A stretch of 49,153 nucleotides of DNA, from positions 1-49,153 of the forward strand of contig JBBTPZ010000025.1 in NCBI GenBank assembly GCA_038065915.1, written 5' to 3'. Under the pieces are notes generated by a model, which was given only the letters and a program-made list of their open reading frames with translations, searched no databases and was not told the origin of the DNA. Below, piece after piece: positions 31,627-39,610 of the stretch. Origin of the DNA: VMGX01 sp038065915 (GTDB lineage Bacteria; Patescibacteriota; Minisyncoccia; Phycocordibacterales; 21-14-all-36-13). Both the position numbers and the translations under genes were made by a program. Positions within the stretch are counted from its first letter, which is position 1. Each line of letters opens with the position of its first letter.

Positions 31627-32127
31627 TTAGAATTTTTCAGACGCCAAACAAGTTAAACCAACTGCGATGGCATCAAACTCATCATCGTATAAAATTTTTT
31701 TGTCTATACAGATTAATCGCTTCACCATATCTGTTATTTGATATTTTGTGCTTCTCCCATAACCAGTCATTGCTATCTTTACTTCGGACGGGTTATATTC
31801 AAACACACTCATTTTGTTTAACATTGCTTGATAAATAATCATTCCCCTCACTTGAGAAACCATCATTACAGTTTTTTGATTTGTATTAAAAAATAATTTT
31901 TCCAGAGCGCAACTTATCGGCTTAAATTTTTTTATTATTTTTGTTATTTCTTCTCCTATCAGGAACAGGCGCTCTTCGGGAGATAATTTGGGAGAAGTTT
32001 TAAAACAATCCGAATAAAGAAGAATTTCTTTTTTATCAGGAAGACGTTCCAAAACAGCAATTCCAACCCTTTCATAGCCCGGGTCTATTGCCAAAACTTT
32101 CACGGAGCTTTTATTGTTCAATTTCAT
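31627..32127 (-). CDS. ruvC: Holliday junction resolvase RuvC
   Basis: A 166-residue RNase H-fold nuclease. The catalytic Asp is in VLAIDPGYERVGIAVLE and the catalytic Glu in SCALEKLFFNTNQKT. Further acidic residues lie near the C-terminus (YDDEFDAIAVGL). It cuts Holliday junctions moved by RuvAB. ATG 32127 overlaps the end of yebC by 17 bp; an in-frame GTG at 32103 just after the yebC stop is an alternative that keeps the core intact. The yebC-ruvC order is conserved in many bacteria. Confidence 0.95.
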   Translation of the reverse strand: MKLNNKSSVKVLAIDPGYERVGIAVLERLPDKKEILLYSDCFKTSPKLSPEERLFLIGEEITKIIKKFKPISCALEKLFFNTNQKTVMMVSQVRGMIIYQAMLNKMSVFEYNPSEVKIAMTGYGRSTKYQITDMVKRLICIDKKILYDDEFDAIAVGLTCLASEKF

Positions 32128-32656
32128 CTTTTATATTTACAAAAATTTCTTGTACATCTTCGTTTTCCCCTAAGTCGTCCATAAGTTTTTCAATTTTAAT
32201 AATATCTTCTTTTGTCGCATTCACAGTTGTCTTTGGTACCCACTCATTTTCTTTTTTTTCAAATGCCCACTTCACGGCACCCACCTGGGCAATTGAAGAA
32301 TTATTTTTTGTTAGAATATGTTTTATCTCGGCGAATGTTCTGTTTCTGCTGTCTGTTAATGTTTCAATTATTATTCCAACACCCGAAGGTCCGTACGCCT
32401 CATATGTAATAGATTCCATATTTGAACCATCGGGACTAGCGCCTTTCTTGATAGCTCTTTCTATATTATCACTCGGCATATTTTCTTTTTTTGCTTTTTC
32501 TATAGCGGTCTTAAGTCCCGGACTATTCATGTCCCCGTTTGCCTTTTTTGATTCAACTTGGATTAATCTAACGAGCTTTGTGAAGACCCGGCTCTTTTGC
32601 GAGTCGGAAACTTCTTTTTTTCTTTTTATTTTTGACCATTTATTGTGACCGGACAT
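32111..32656 (-). CDS. yebC: YebC/PmpR family protein, shortened
   Basis: 181 residues from ATG 32656, giving the family start MSGHNKWSKIKRKKEVSDSQ. The first domain (KSRVFTKLVRLIQVESKKA, PSDNIERAIKKG and YEAYGPSGVGIIIETLTDSR) and the end (WVPKTTVNATKEDIIKIEKL, then NEDVQEIFVNI) are clear. Usual members have about 240 residues. Here about 60 residues between GAVKWAFEKK and WVPKTTV are missing, which corresponds to one of the three domains. YebC proteins act as regulators or as translation factors at proline-rich stalls. The frame is intact, so this looks like a genuine short form. Confidence 0.9.
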   Translation of the reverse strand: MSGHNKWSKIKRKKEVSDSQKSRVFTKLVRLIQVESKKANGDMNSPGLKTAIEKAKKENMPSDNIERAIKKGASPDGSNMESITYEAYGPSGVGIIIETLTDSRNRTFAEIKHILTKNNSSIAQVGAVKWAFEKKENEWVPKTTVNATKEDIIKIEKLMDDLGENEDVQEIFVNIKDEIEQ

Positions 32657-32786
32657 AAAAATGTAAAATGTAAATCTCAAAATGCAAAATGACAGTTAAA
32701 AATGTAAAAATTGATAAATTTTAAAATTGTTTCACTTTAAATTTTAAATTGTCATTTTTAACTTTGATTTTTTAATTTTTAATTTT

Positions 32787-33821
32787 CTATAGTAATTTCT
32801 TCTGTTCTATTTCTGGGAATTTGTACCCGAGATGTTCATAGGCTAATTTTGTGGCGACCCTTCCTCTCGGCGTTCTTTCTATAAAACCTATTTGCATAAG
32901 ATAAGGTTCGTGAACTTCTTCTATTGTTGATTGTTCTTCAATTATTGCGGCGGATATTGTACCCAAACCCACAGGACCTCCATTGAATTTATTTATAATT
33001 GTTTCAAGAATTCTTTTATCGTGTGAACCAAGCCCCATATTATCTATTTCAAGAAGCGAGAGCGCTTGCTGGACGACATTTTTGTTTAGATTTGTTTTTT
33101 CAACTTGCGCGTAATCTCGGCATCTTTTTAAAAGATAATTTGCTATTCTCGGAGTGAAACGACTTCTCTTTGATATCTCTACTAAACCGTCTTTTTCTAT
33201 TTCTACCCCTAATATTTTTGATGACCTTTTTAGAATAGTTTCTATTTCATTTTCCGTATAGAAAGAAAGTCGGAAAGTTCCACCAGAAAAACGAGAACGA
33301 AGAGGGGAAGACAAAAGAGCCATTCTTGTTGTAGCGGCAATAAGTGTAAATGAAGGCAATTCAAGCTGTATTGTTCTTGCAGAAGGTCCTTTGCCTATAA
33401 TTATGTCCAAAACACGGGACTCCATCGCAGGATAAAGTGTTTCTTCTATAACTTTATTTAATCTATGAACCTCGTCTATAAAAAGAATATCCCCATCTGA
33501 AAGATTTGTTAATATTGAAGCCAAATCACCGACTTTTTCAATAGCCGGACCCGAAGTAATTTTCATATTGCCCTCCATTTCTTTGGATATCAAATGCGCA
33601 AGAGTTGTTTTGCCCAAACCCGGCGGACCGTAGAAAAGTATATGTTCCGGAGAATGTCCACGCTCTTTTGCTGCGGTGAGAAGTATTTTCAGATTCTTTT
33701 TTATAGAGTCCTGACCGACATATTCATCCCACTTTGACGGTCTCAATGCTTGGTCAAGAGAAGTGTCGCCAAACGGCTTAACCACCACTTTTTTTTCGTT
33801 TTTGTCTTTGGGGCTTGACAT
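32787..33821 (-). CDS. ruvB: Holliday junction DNA helicase RuvB
   Basis: A 344-residue AAA+ motor of normal length. It begins with the family block SLDQALRPSKWDEYVGQDSIK. Walker A is FYGPPGLGKTTLAHLIS and Walker B is LFIDEVHRL. The sensor region is PSFTLIAATTRMALLSSPLR, and the C-terminal winged helix contains the family motif IGFIERTPRGRVAT. It drives branch migration with RuvA (encoded at 43783). It forms part of a yebC-ruvC-ruvB group, with ruvA moved elsewhere. Confidence 0.97.
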   Translation of the reverse strand: MSSPKDKNEKKVVVKPFGDTSLDQALRPSKWDEYVGQDSIKKNLKILLTAAKERGHSPEHILFYGPPGLGKTTLAHLISKEMEGNMKITSGPAIEKVGDLASILTNLSDGDILFIDEVHRLNKVIEETLYPAMESRVLDIIIGKGPSARTIQLELPSFTLIAATTRMALLSSPLRSRFSGGTFRLSFYTENEIETILKRSSKILGVEIEKDGLVEISKRSRFTPRIANYLLKRCRDYAQVEKTNLNKNVVQQALSLLEIDNMGLGSHDKRILETIINKFNGGPVGLGTISAAIIEEQSTIEEVHEPYLMQIGFIERTPRGRVATKLAYEHLGYKFPEIEQKKLL

Positions 33822-33869
33822 ATTTTTATAATGTGATAAACTTATAGTGTTGAGTTGTTTTATAGCTTA

Positions 33870-34035
33870 TCCAACCCACAAATCTCTAAGTGATAAGTCC
33901 ATTCGGACTTTAGACATATTTCGTAGACATTTTGGTTACTCTTTCGAGCTTTCTGAAATTATCTATAGAATTATGTCGGCTTTTGGACGCCCGTTTGAAA
34001 GTATCACTTAGAGATTTGTTTGTTGGATTTTTTTT
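33870..34035 (+). ncRNA. Long terminal-inverted-repeat structure: candidate small RNA or MITE
   Basis: Arms 33870-33895 and 34002-34027 pair over 24 of 26 positions (core ACAAATCTCTAAGTGATA). They enclose about 106 nt that hold smaller hairpins (AAGTCC-ATTC-GGACTT). On the plus strand the right arm is followed by eight T residues, as in an intrinsic terminator, so a rod-shaped plus-strand RNA of about 160 nt is possible. No clear promoter was found. The alternative is a miniature inverted-repeat element. Confidence 0.5.
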
Positions 34036-34224
34036 ATTTTCAACAAAATCTCATTTTTTAAAACAATACTCCTATTGGCATTATACTTTTTTTAAAGAAG
34101 AGTTAAAGGTTTATAAAATCACTAAATTTAAAATCTCTAAATGAGATTTTAAATCCATAATACTTTTTCTCTTTTAAAATCACGAAAACACAAAATCAAA
34201 CAGAAAATAAATTATGAATTAGAA
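34028..34224. other. Intergenic region with orphan CCATAAT-type hairpin
   Basis: A 12-bp stem with loop TAAAT (ATTTAAAATCTC / GAGATTTTAAAT, from about 34125) is followed by CCATAATACTTTTT. It is oriented as a plus-strand terminator although no plus-strand gene precedes it. The rest is A+T-rich with traces of the AAATCAC repeat. Confidence 0.65.
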
Positions 34225-34324
34225 NNNNNNNNNNNNNNNNNNNNNNNNNNNNNNNNNNNNNNNNNNNNNNNNNNNNNNNNNNNNNNNNNNNNNNNNNNNN
34301 NNNNNNNNNNNNNNNNNNNNNNNN
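34225..34324. other. Assembly gap (100 Ns)
   Basis: Exactly 100 N characters, a conventional scaffold gap of unknown true length. Sequence on both sides (ATTATGAATTAGAA / ACCTCCCATGTCATTCC) fits into the same 47-bp tandem repeat, which probably caused the break. Confidence 0.97.
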
Positions 34325-34440
34325 ACCTCCCATGTCATTCCGACAAAGAACAAAAATTATGGATTAGAATGACCTCCCATGTCATTCCGACAAAGAACAA
34401 AAATTATGGATTAGAATGACCTCCCAGGTCATTCTAATTC
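34325..34440. repeat. 47-bp tandem repeat ending at the pilB 3' end
   Basis: Two complete units begin at 34325 and 34372, and a third begins at 34419. Each contains ACCTCCCATGTCATTCCGAC and AAAAATTATGGATTAGAATG. Read on the minus strand, the unit next to pilB is a hairpin TTAGAATGACCT...AGGTCATTCTAA followed by TCCATAATTTTTG, another CCATAAT-type terminator that has been amplified in tandem. Confidence 0.85.
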
Positions 34441-36111
34441 CACCACCCTTCTCAGTTCATTTATATCTGTTATTCCACCCAACATTTTTATTATTCCGTC
34501 TTGTTTCATATTCAATATTTTTTGTTTTGAAGAATATTTTTCTATTTCTCTTTCACTCGGGTTTTTTCTGATTATATTTTCTATATTTTCGTCAACAATT
34601 ATGGCTTCAAAGACACCGATTCTACCTTTGTAGCCGGTTTGGTTACATTTGTCGCACCCAACAGGCACAAAAAAAGAAACATTGTCCCACGCAGGGATTT
34701 TTCTTTCCGTATCTTTTTCTTTTATTTCACCCAATGTCTTTTTTATAATTTCAACCGTTGTTGCATCGGCTGGAATTCTTTTTTTGCAATTTTCACAAAG
34801 CTTTCTTACTAATCTTTGCGCCATTGTTAAATTGATTGCTGTTCCTAACATTTGTGATTTTATACCTAGGTCTACAAGCCGTGGGAATGTTCCCGCCGCC
34901 GTGTTTGTGTGGAGGGTTGAAAGCACAAGATGTCCTGTTAACGATGCGTGTATTGTTGTTTCTGCGGTTTCTTTATCTCTTATTTCACCAACCATTATAA
35001 CATCCGGGTCTTGTCTCAATGAAGAAACAAGGCCTTTTGCAAAAGTATATCCTTCACTTGGATTGATTTGAGTTTGTGTTATTCCACTTATATGATATTC
35101 AATAGGGTCTTCTATCGTAATTATTTTTATATCCCCGGTGTATATTTTTTTAAGAAGCGCATACAAAGTAGTTGTTTTTCCAGAGCCGGTGGGTCCCGTA
35201 TTTAATATTATTCCATTTGGTTTTTTTATTTCGTTTTCCATTATATCCAAAAGAAATTTATCCATCCCAAGTTTTTCAAGCGGTATAGAAATTGTTTCCG
35301 GGTTTAAAATTCTTAGAACAATTGATTCTCCATATTCGCTTGGTAGTGTTGATGTTCTAATTTCAATTTCTGTTCCGTTTACATGAATACTAAATCTTCC
35401 GTCCTGCGCGTTTTTAATTCTACTTATTTTTAAACCGGAAATAAGTTTAATTCTTGAAAGAAGTAATTTATATGTTTCCGTATCAAGGTCGGCGATATTT
35501 GTAAGAACACCGTCAAGGCGTATTCTTATTTTTACAGTATCTTCTTCTGGTTCTATGTGAATATCTGATGCATCTAACACAAGTCCGCCTGCCACAATAA
35601 CTTCAATTATTTGTGTTGTTCTTTTGTTTTTTTCAAGAGACAAGGTTTTATTAATCAAATCTTTAACCTCGCTTGTTGTTTTTGTTTCACTTACAAATTT
35701 TTCAATATCTTTATCTGAAATATCTAAAACCCCAGCTTCTGTAACTTTACCAAAAGATAATTCTTTATATCTATCCCAGACCTTTTTTAAACTATTTTGA
35801 GACACAATAAACAAACTTGGTTTATATCCACCTTCTTTTAATTCTTCTATTGCAACCACGGTTTCTCTTTTTTCTGGGGCAGTGATGGCTATACTTAAAT
35901 TTTTTCCAGCCACATCAAAAATTGCAATGTCGTTTTTTCTTGCTTTTTCTTCAGGAATTATTAATAATGCATTCGCGTTTACAGGAATTCCTATGAGATT
36001 AAGATATGGAATTTTGTATTTTTGTGAAAGTATTTGCGCGAGATCTTCTTCTTCTAAGTTTCTTATTTCGTTAAGTTTCTCGTTTTGTTCTTTGTCGTTG
36101 AAATTAATCAT
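34429..36111 (-). CDS. pilB: Type IV pilus assembly / type II secretion ATPase PilB
   Basis: 560 residues from ATG 36111 (a TTG at 36120 is less likely). The N-terminal MshEN/GspE-N-like domain comes first (LAQILSQKYKIPYLNLIGIP). The ATPase core has Walker A NTGPTGSGKTTTLYALL, the Asp box (ITIEDPIEYHISGI), Walker B (DPDVIMVGEIRDKETAE) and the His box. A zinc-binding CENCKKR...CDKCNQTGYKGRIGVFE motif follows. It powers pilus extension. Patescibacteria often keep type IV pili for attachment or DNA uptake; no other pilus gene is in this window. Confidence 0.95.
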   Translation of the reverse strand: MINFNDKEQNEKLNEIRNLEEEDLAQILSQKYKIPYLNLIGIPVNANALLIIPEEKARKNDIAIFDVAGKNLSIAITAPEKRETVVAIEELKEGGYKPSLFIVSQNSLKKVWDRYKELSFGKVTEAGVLDISDKDIEKFVSETKTTSEVKDLINKTLSLEKNKRTTQIIEVIVAGGLVLDASDIHIEPEEDTVKIRIRLDGVLTNIADLDTETYKLLLSRIKLISGLKISRIKNAQDGRFSIHVNGTEIEIRTSTLPSEYGESIVLRILNPETISIPLEKLGMDKFLLDIMENEIKKPNGIILNTGPTGSGKTTTLYALLKKIYTGDIKIITIEDPIEYHISGITQTQINPSEGYTFAKGLVSSLRQDPDVIMVGEIRDKETAETTIHASLTGHLVLSTLHTNTAAGTFPRLVDLGIKSQMLGTAINLTMAQRLVRKLCENCKKRIPADATTVEIIKKTLGEIKEKDTERKIPAWDNVSFFVPVGCDKCNQTGYKGRIGVFEAIIVDENIENIIRKNPSEREIEKYSSKQKILNMKQDGIIKMLGGITDINELRRVVELE

Positions 36112-36216
36112 GGTAATCAAAAAAGCAAAAAATCAATAAAGCAATAAAACACATACTAATTTTAACACAAAAAATAAGAAATGGATTTACAAAATGTGTA
36201 TGATAAAATCATCAGG

Positions 36217-36678
36217 ATGAAGATAGTTTCTAAAAATCTAAAAGAAACAAAAAACATTGCAAAAAATTTTTTGCAAAAATTAAAATCGGACACAAAAAAA
36301 GCCGTTGTTGTCGGGCTTCATGGAGATTTAGGTTCTGGGAAAACAACATTTGTTCAATTTGTTGCCGAAATGTTGGGCACAAAAGAGAACATAACAAGTC
36401 CAACATTTGTTATTGAAAAAATTTATAAAATTGAAAATTACAATTGGCCGAAAAGATTAATTCACATAGACGCTTACAGATTAAAATGTGGAGAAGAATT
36501 GAGAATTCTTGGATTTGAAGAAATTTTAAATGACCAAGAAAATTTAATTTTGATAGAATGGCCGGAAAATGTTTATGACATTCTTCCAAAAAATATTCTT
36601 AAAATAGAATTTGAATTTATTGATGAGAATACAAGGAAAATAAATTCAAAAGACCTAAACGGTCTTTTGAATCCATAA
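36217..36678 (+). CDS. tsaE: tRNA threonylcarbamoyladenosine biosynthesis ATPase TsaE
   Basis: 153 residues from ATG 36217, which gives the family-like start MKIVSKNLKETKNIAKNF. An ATG at 36181 would add 12 residues with no family support. Walker A is GLHGDLGSGKTTFVQF. The switch region is NITSPTFVIEKIY, followed by LIHIDAYRLK and LILIEWPENV. TsaE works with TsaB and TsaD in making t6A37 of ANN-decoding tRNAs. The last residues NGLLNP and the TAA stop are encoded by a hairpin plus its CCATAAT tail, so a repeat has formed the 3' end of the gene. Confidence 0.94.
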   Translation: MKIVSKNLKETKNIAKNFLQKLKSDTKKAVVVGLHGDLGSGKTTFVQFVAEMLGTKENITSPTFVIEKIYKIENYNWPKRLIHIDAYRLKCGEELRILGFEEILNDQENLILIEWPENVYDILPKNILKIEFEFIDENTRKINSKDLNGLLNP

Positions 36679-36686
36679 TGTTTTTT
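36650..36686 (+). terminator. tsaE terminator with CCATAAT tail
   Basis: A stem ATTCAAAAGACC / GGTCTTTTGAAT with loop TAAAC is followed by CCATAATGTTTTTT. The stop codon TAA is part of CCATAA. Confidence 0.85.
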
Positions 36687-36702
36687 ACAAAATCGCAAGA
36701 AT

Positions 36703-36744
36703 AAATCCATTCTCTTATTCGTGCGAATAAGAGAATGGATTTTT
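36703..36744 (+). terminator. Strong second hairpin downstream of tsaE
   Basis: A perfect 19-bp stem with a 2-nt loop (AAATCCATTCTCTTATTCG / CGAATAAGAGAATGGATTT) ends in TTTTT. It insulates the next transcription unit. Confidence 0.8.
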
Positions 36745-36773
36745 GGTACCTCACACTTAATTTTACATTTTGA

Positions 36774-36802
36774 TTGACATTCCTCCAATTCTGTTATATC
36801 AT
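36774..36802 (+). promoter_or_regulatory. Promoter of the orphan G+C-rich transcript
   Basis: -35 TTGACA (36774-36779), 17-bp spacer, -10 TATCAT (36797-36802), with TGT just before. It lies after the tsaE terminators and points to the G+C-rich region. Confidence 0.7.
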
Positions 36803-36871
36803 ACGAATAGAGAATTTGATTAATTCAAGTTCTTTTAAATAACAATTTCAAAATAAAAAGAGAGGCATCCG

Positions 36872-36913
36872 ATGTCAAAAAAAAACATCGCAACCATCAT
36901 CTTTATGGGCTGA
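36872..36913 (+). CDS. Possible 13-codon leader peptide
   Basis: GAGAGG lies six bases before ATG; the frame is MSKKNIATIIFMG ending in TGA. The stop overlaps a second ATG (TGATG). It lies inside the 5' hairpins of the orphan transcript, so translation could influence folding. Too short for a coding test, hence low confidence. Confidence 0.3.
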   Translation: MSKKNIATIIFMG

Positions 36914-37056
36914 TGGTTGTCTCGTGTGTGGCAGCTGGGGTGGTGGCGGTGCGTGGTTGTGTGCTGCCGACGGCGGTGTTGGCGGCGCGGATCCCCTCGC
37001 TGGTCCTCGTCAGCTATTTCTTTAATTTTCCCTTAATCCTTTTTTCTTTTTCTCTT

Positions 37057-37090
37057 GACCTGCAAAGTTTTACTTTGCAGGTCGTTTTTT
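37057..37090 (+). terminator. Intrinsic terminator of the orphan transcript
   Basis: An 11-bp perfect stem (GACCTGCAAAG / CTTTGCAGGTC) with a 5-nt loop, then G and TTTTTT. Confidence 0.92.
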
Positions 37091-37159
37091 ATATTTAAAT
37101 TGAAGTCAGACTTCAACGAGCAAAAACGTGGTTTTTTTGATACAATTTTGAAACACAGA

Positions 37160-39601
37160 ATGTCTAAAAATAATAAGAAAAGAATAATTTTGCTTGATTC
37201 CCACGCAATATTGCATCGCGCATATCACGCACTGCCGGAGTTTACATCAACGAAAGGTGAACCAACCGGTGCTTTGTACGGACTATGTTTGATGTTGTTG
37301 AAAATAATTAACGAATTAAAACCAAATTATATAATTGCATGTTTTGATTTTCCAACACCAACTCACAGGCATGACGTTTATGAAGGATATAAAGCAAATC
37401 GCCCAAAAACAGACAAAGAACTGATAGGACAAATAATAAGAGCACATGATGTTTTTAAGGCATTTAATATTCCAATATACGAAATTGAAGGGTTTGAGGC
37501 GGATGATTTATTGGGAACAATTGCTGAAAAATTAAAATATGAAAAAAACACAGAAACAATCATTGCGTCTGGAGACATGGATACACTTCAACTTGTTGAT
37601 GGTGAAAGGATTCTTGTTTACACACTTAAAAAGGGAATAAAAGATACAATTATTTATAATGAAAAAAAGGTTTTTGAAAGATTTGGATTTGGTCCAAAAC
37701 TATTACCTGACTACAAAGGACTTCGCGGAGACCCGTCAGATAATATTATTGGAATAAAAGGGATTGGAGACAAAACAGCGTCAACTTTGATTCAAAAATT
37801 TGGAACAATAGAAAATATTTACAAAGAACTCAAAAAAGACGAAAGTAAATTTGAAAAAGCGGGAATAACAAAAAGAATAATAAATCTTTTGAAAGAAGGA
37901 AAAGAAGAAGCGATTTTTTCAAAGATATTGGCGACAATAAGATTGGATTCGTTAAGAAAATTTGATTTACCCGAGAAAGAATTAATAGATGACATAGATT
38001 TGGAACAGATAAGAAAAGAATTAGACGAATTAGGATTTAAAAGTATTTGGCAAAAAGTTAGCGATATGTTTTCTAAAAAAGGAGCAGTTGTGAAAATAGA
38101 AAATAAAGAAGCACCAACTCCTAATGGGATGGGTCAAATTACGGAGGTTGAATATGATGAAGAAAAAGAAGTTTCAAAAGATACACAAAATGTCTCCGAA
38201 ACAGAAATAAAAAAAATAGGAATAGCGCTATGGCTTATAAATTCCAATATTACAAATCCGGGACTTGATAAAATACTTAATTTTTCGCGCGCGGCATCTT
38301 TTGAAAAAGCCAAAGAAATAATTTTAGATAAAATAAAAAAAGACGGACTGAACAAACTTTATGAAGATATTGAATTACCTTTTTTACCAATAGCGGAAGA
38401 AATGAAAAGAAGAGGTATAAAAATAAATGTGCAGTTTTTAAGAGACCTGTCAAAAAAACTTCATGTAGATTTGGATAAAATAGAAAAAGAGATTTGGAAA
38501 AAAGCTGGCGCAGAATTTAATATAAATTCACCCAAACAACTCGGTGAAATTTTGTTTGAAAAAATGCAGATTAAAATTAAAGGGCTAAGAAAAACACCAA
38601 CAGGGGCTTATTCTACAAAAGAATCAGAACTTATTAAAATGCAGGGAACAAACAAAATAGTGAACGATATTTTGAAATATCGCGAATTACAAAAATTACT
38701 TTCAACATATATAGATAATATTCCTGACATGGTTAGCAGTGACGGAAGATTACATGCTAATTTTATACAAACCGGAACAACAACTGGACGACTTTCTTCA
38801 AATGACCCAAATCTACAAAATATCCCAACAAAAACAGAACTCGGGAATGAAATCAGAAAGGCCTTTATTGTTGAAAAAGGATTTAAACTTCTTTCATTTG
38901 ATTATTCACAAATTGAATTAAGAATTGTTGCGATTTTATCTGGCGACAAAAATTTAATTCAGATTTTTAAAGAAGGTGGAGACATACATAGCGCGGTTGC
39001 ATCAAAGGTGTTTAATGTATTATCAAAAGATGTTACAAGTGAAATGCGAAGAAAAGCAAAAGTAATAAATTTCGGAATTCTTTACGGGATGGGTGTTAAT
39101 TCACTAAAAAAGAATTTAGGAACAAGTAAGGAAGAAGCAGAAACATATTTAAATAATTATTTTGAGACATTTTCTGGTGTTGCGGAGTATCTTGAAAATA
39201 TAAAAAAAGAGGTCTTCAAAAAAGGATTTACAGAAACACTTTTTAGACGAAGGAGATATTTTGAAGAAGTCAAATCAAGATTTCCACACATAAGAGCTTC
39301 TGTTGAGAGAATGGCGATAAATGCGCCGATTCAAGGAACATCTGCAGATGTAATCAAAATAGCAACGATAAAAATAGAAGAATTTTTGAAAAAAGAAAAA
39401 ATTGAAAATGAGTGTTCGTTGCTTTTACAAATTCACGACGAATTGGTTTACGAAGTAAAAGAAGGTCTTGTTAATAAAGTGTATCCAGAAATTAAAAAAA
39501 TCATGGAAAATGTTTTAACAGATAAAGAATCTCTCGGTGTAAAAATTGTTGCAGATGCTTCGGTTGGAGACAATTGGGGAGAGATGAAAAAAATTGCGTA
39601 G
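37160..39601 (+). CDS. polA: DNA polymerase I
   Basis: 813 residues from ATG 37160; a longer frame begins inside the preceding terminator and is not credible. The N-terminal 5'-3' exonuclease domain has LLDSHAILHRAYHALP, FDFPTPTHRHDVYEGYKANR and the helix-hairpin-helix GIKGIGDKTA. The middle proofreading domain is only a remnant: about residues 360-440 have no DxE motif. The polymerase domain has motif A SFDYSQIELRIVAI, motif B RRKAKVINFGILYGMG and motif C QIHDELVYEV. It fills gaps and removes primers, probably without proofreading. Family identity is secure. Confidence 0.96.
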   Translation: MSKNNKKRIILLDSHAILHRAYHALPEFTSTKGEPTGALYGLCLMLLKIINELKPNYIIACFDFPTPTHRHDVYEGYKANRPKTDKELIGQIIRAHDVFKAFNIPIYEIEGFEADDLLGTIAEKLKYEKNTETIIASGDMDTLQLVDGERILVYTLKKGIKDTIIYNEKKVFERFGFGPKLLPDYKGLRGDPSDNIIGIKGIGDKTASTLIQKFGTIENIYKELKKDESKFEKAGITKRIINLLKEGKEEAIFSKILATIRLDSLRKFDLPEKELIDDIDLEQIRKELDELGFKSIWQKVSDMFSKKGAVVKIENKEAPTPNGMGQITEVEYDEEKEVSKDTQNVSETEIKKIGIALWLINSNITNPGLDKILNFSRAASFEKAKEIILDKIKKDGLNKLYEDIELPFLPIAEEMKRRGIKINVQFLRDLSKKLHVDLDKIEKEIWKKAGAEFNINSPKQLGEILFEKMQIKIKGLRKTPTGAYSTKESELIKMQGTNKIVNDILKYRELQKLLSTYIDNIPDMVSSDGRLHANFIQTGTTTGRLSSNDPNLQNIPTKTELGNEIRKAFIVEKGFKLLSFDYSQIELRIVAILSGDKNLIQIFKEGGDIHSAVASKVFNVLSKDVTSEMRRKAKVINFGILYGMGVNSLKKNLGTSKEEAETYLNNYFETFSGVAEYLENIKKEVFKKGFTETLFRRRRYFEEVKSRFPHIRASVERMAINAPIQGTSADVIKIATIKIEEFLKKEKIENECSLLLQIHDELVYEVKEGLVNKVYPEIKKIMENVLTDKESLGVKIVADASVGDNWGEMKKIA

Positions 39602-39610
39602 CAATTTTTT

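Larger units (their letters stand above)
36803..37090 (+). ncRNA. Candidate structured RNA, G+C-rich core, own promoter and terminator
   Basis: About 280 nt between a consensus-like promoter and a strong terminator. The core (about 36905-37015) is rich in G and C by eye, while its surroundings are A+T-rich. Local stems are visible: CGATGT / ACATCG (36871-36890), CAACCATCA / TGATGGTTG (about 36891-36919), GGCAGC / GCTGCC (about 36932-36970), and GCTGATG / CGTCAGC closing the core. I could not match it to tmRNA, RNase P RNA, SRP RNA or 6S RNA from memory. A short translated frame with a good ribosome site (36872) lies at the 5' side. Confidence 0.6.

Noticed and set aside
33932..34144. A 70-codon plus-strand frame upstream of ruvB
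   Set aside because: It crosses the right arm of the inverted repeat and a terminator hairpin; no protein-like pattern was seen.
34325..34440. A CRISPR array
   Set aside because: The units are 47 bp and contiguous without unique spacers, and no cas genes are near; it is a plain tandem repeat.
36872..36913. UGA recoding (as glycine) to extend the short leader frame
   Set aside because: UGA is an ordinary stop in several genes here (prgI, the gene ending at 13074), and the extension would be an unlikely Trp/Arg/Cys-rich sequence.
36803..37056. tmRNA, SRP RNA, RNase P RNA or 6S RNA at the orphan transcript
   Set aside because: No tRNA-like ends or T-arm for tmRNA, no GGAAG-type SRP loop motif, no conserved RNase P blocks, and no single long rod for 6S were found.
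36913..37098. A 61-codon plus-strand frame with hydrophobic residues
   Set aside because: It runs through the intrinsic terminator hairpin and its T-tract, and its hydrophobicity follows from G/T-rich composition. The region is better read as RNA.
37055..37159. A 35-residue N-terminal extension of PolA
   Set aside because: It begins inside the terminator stem of the preceding transcript; the family start is at 37160.
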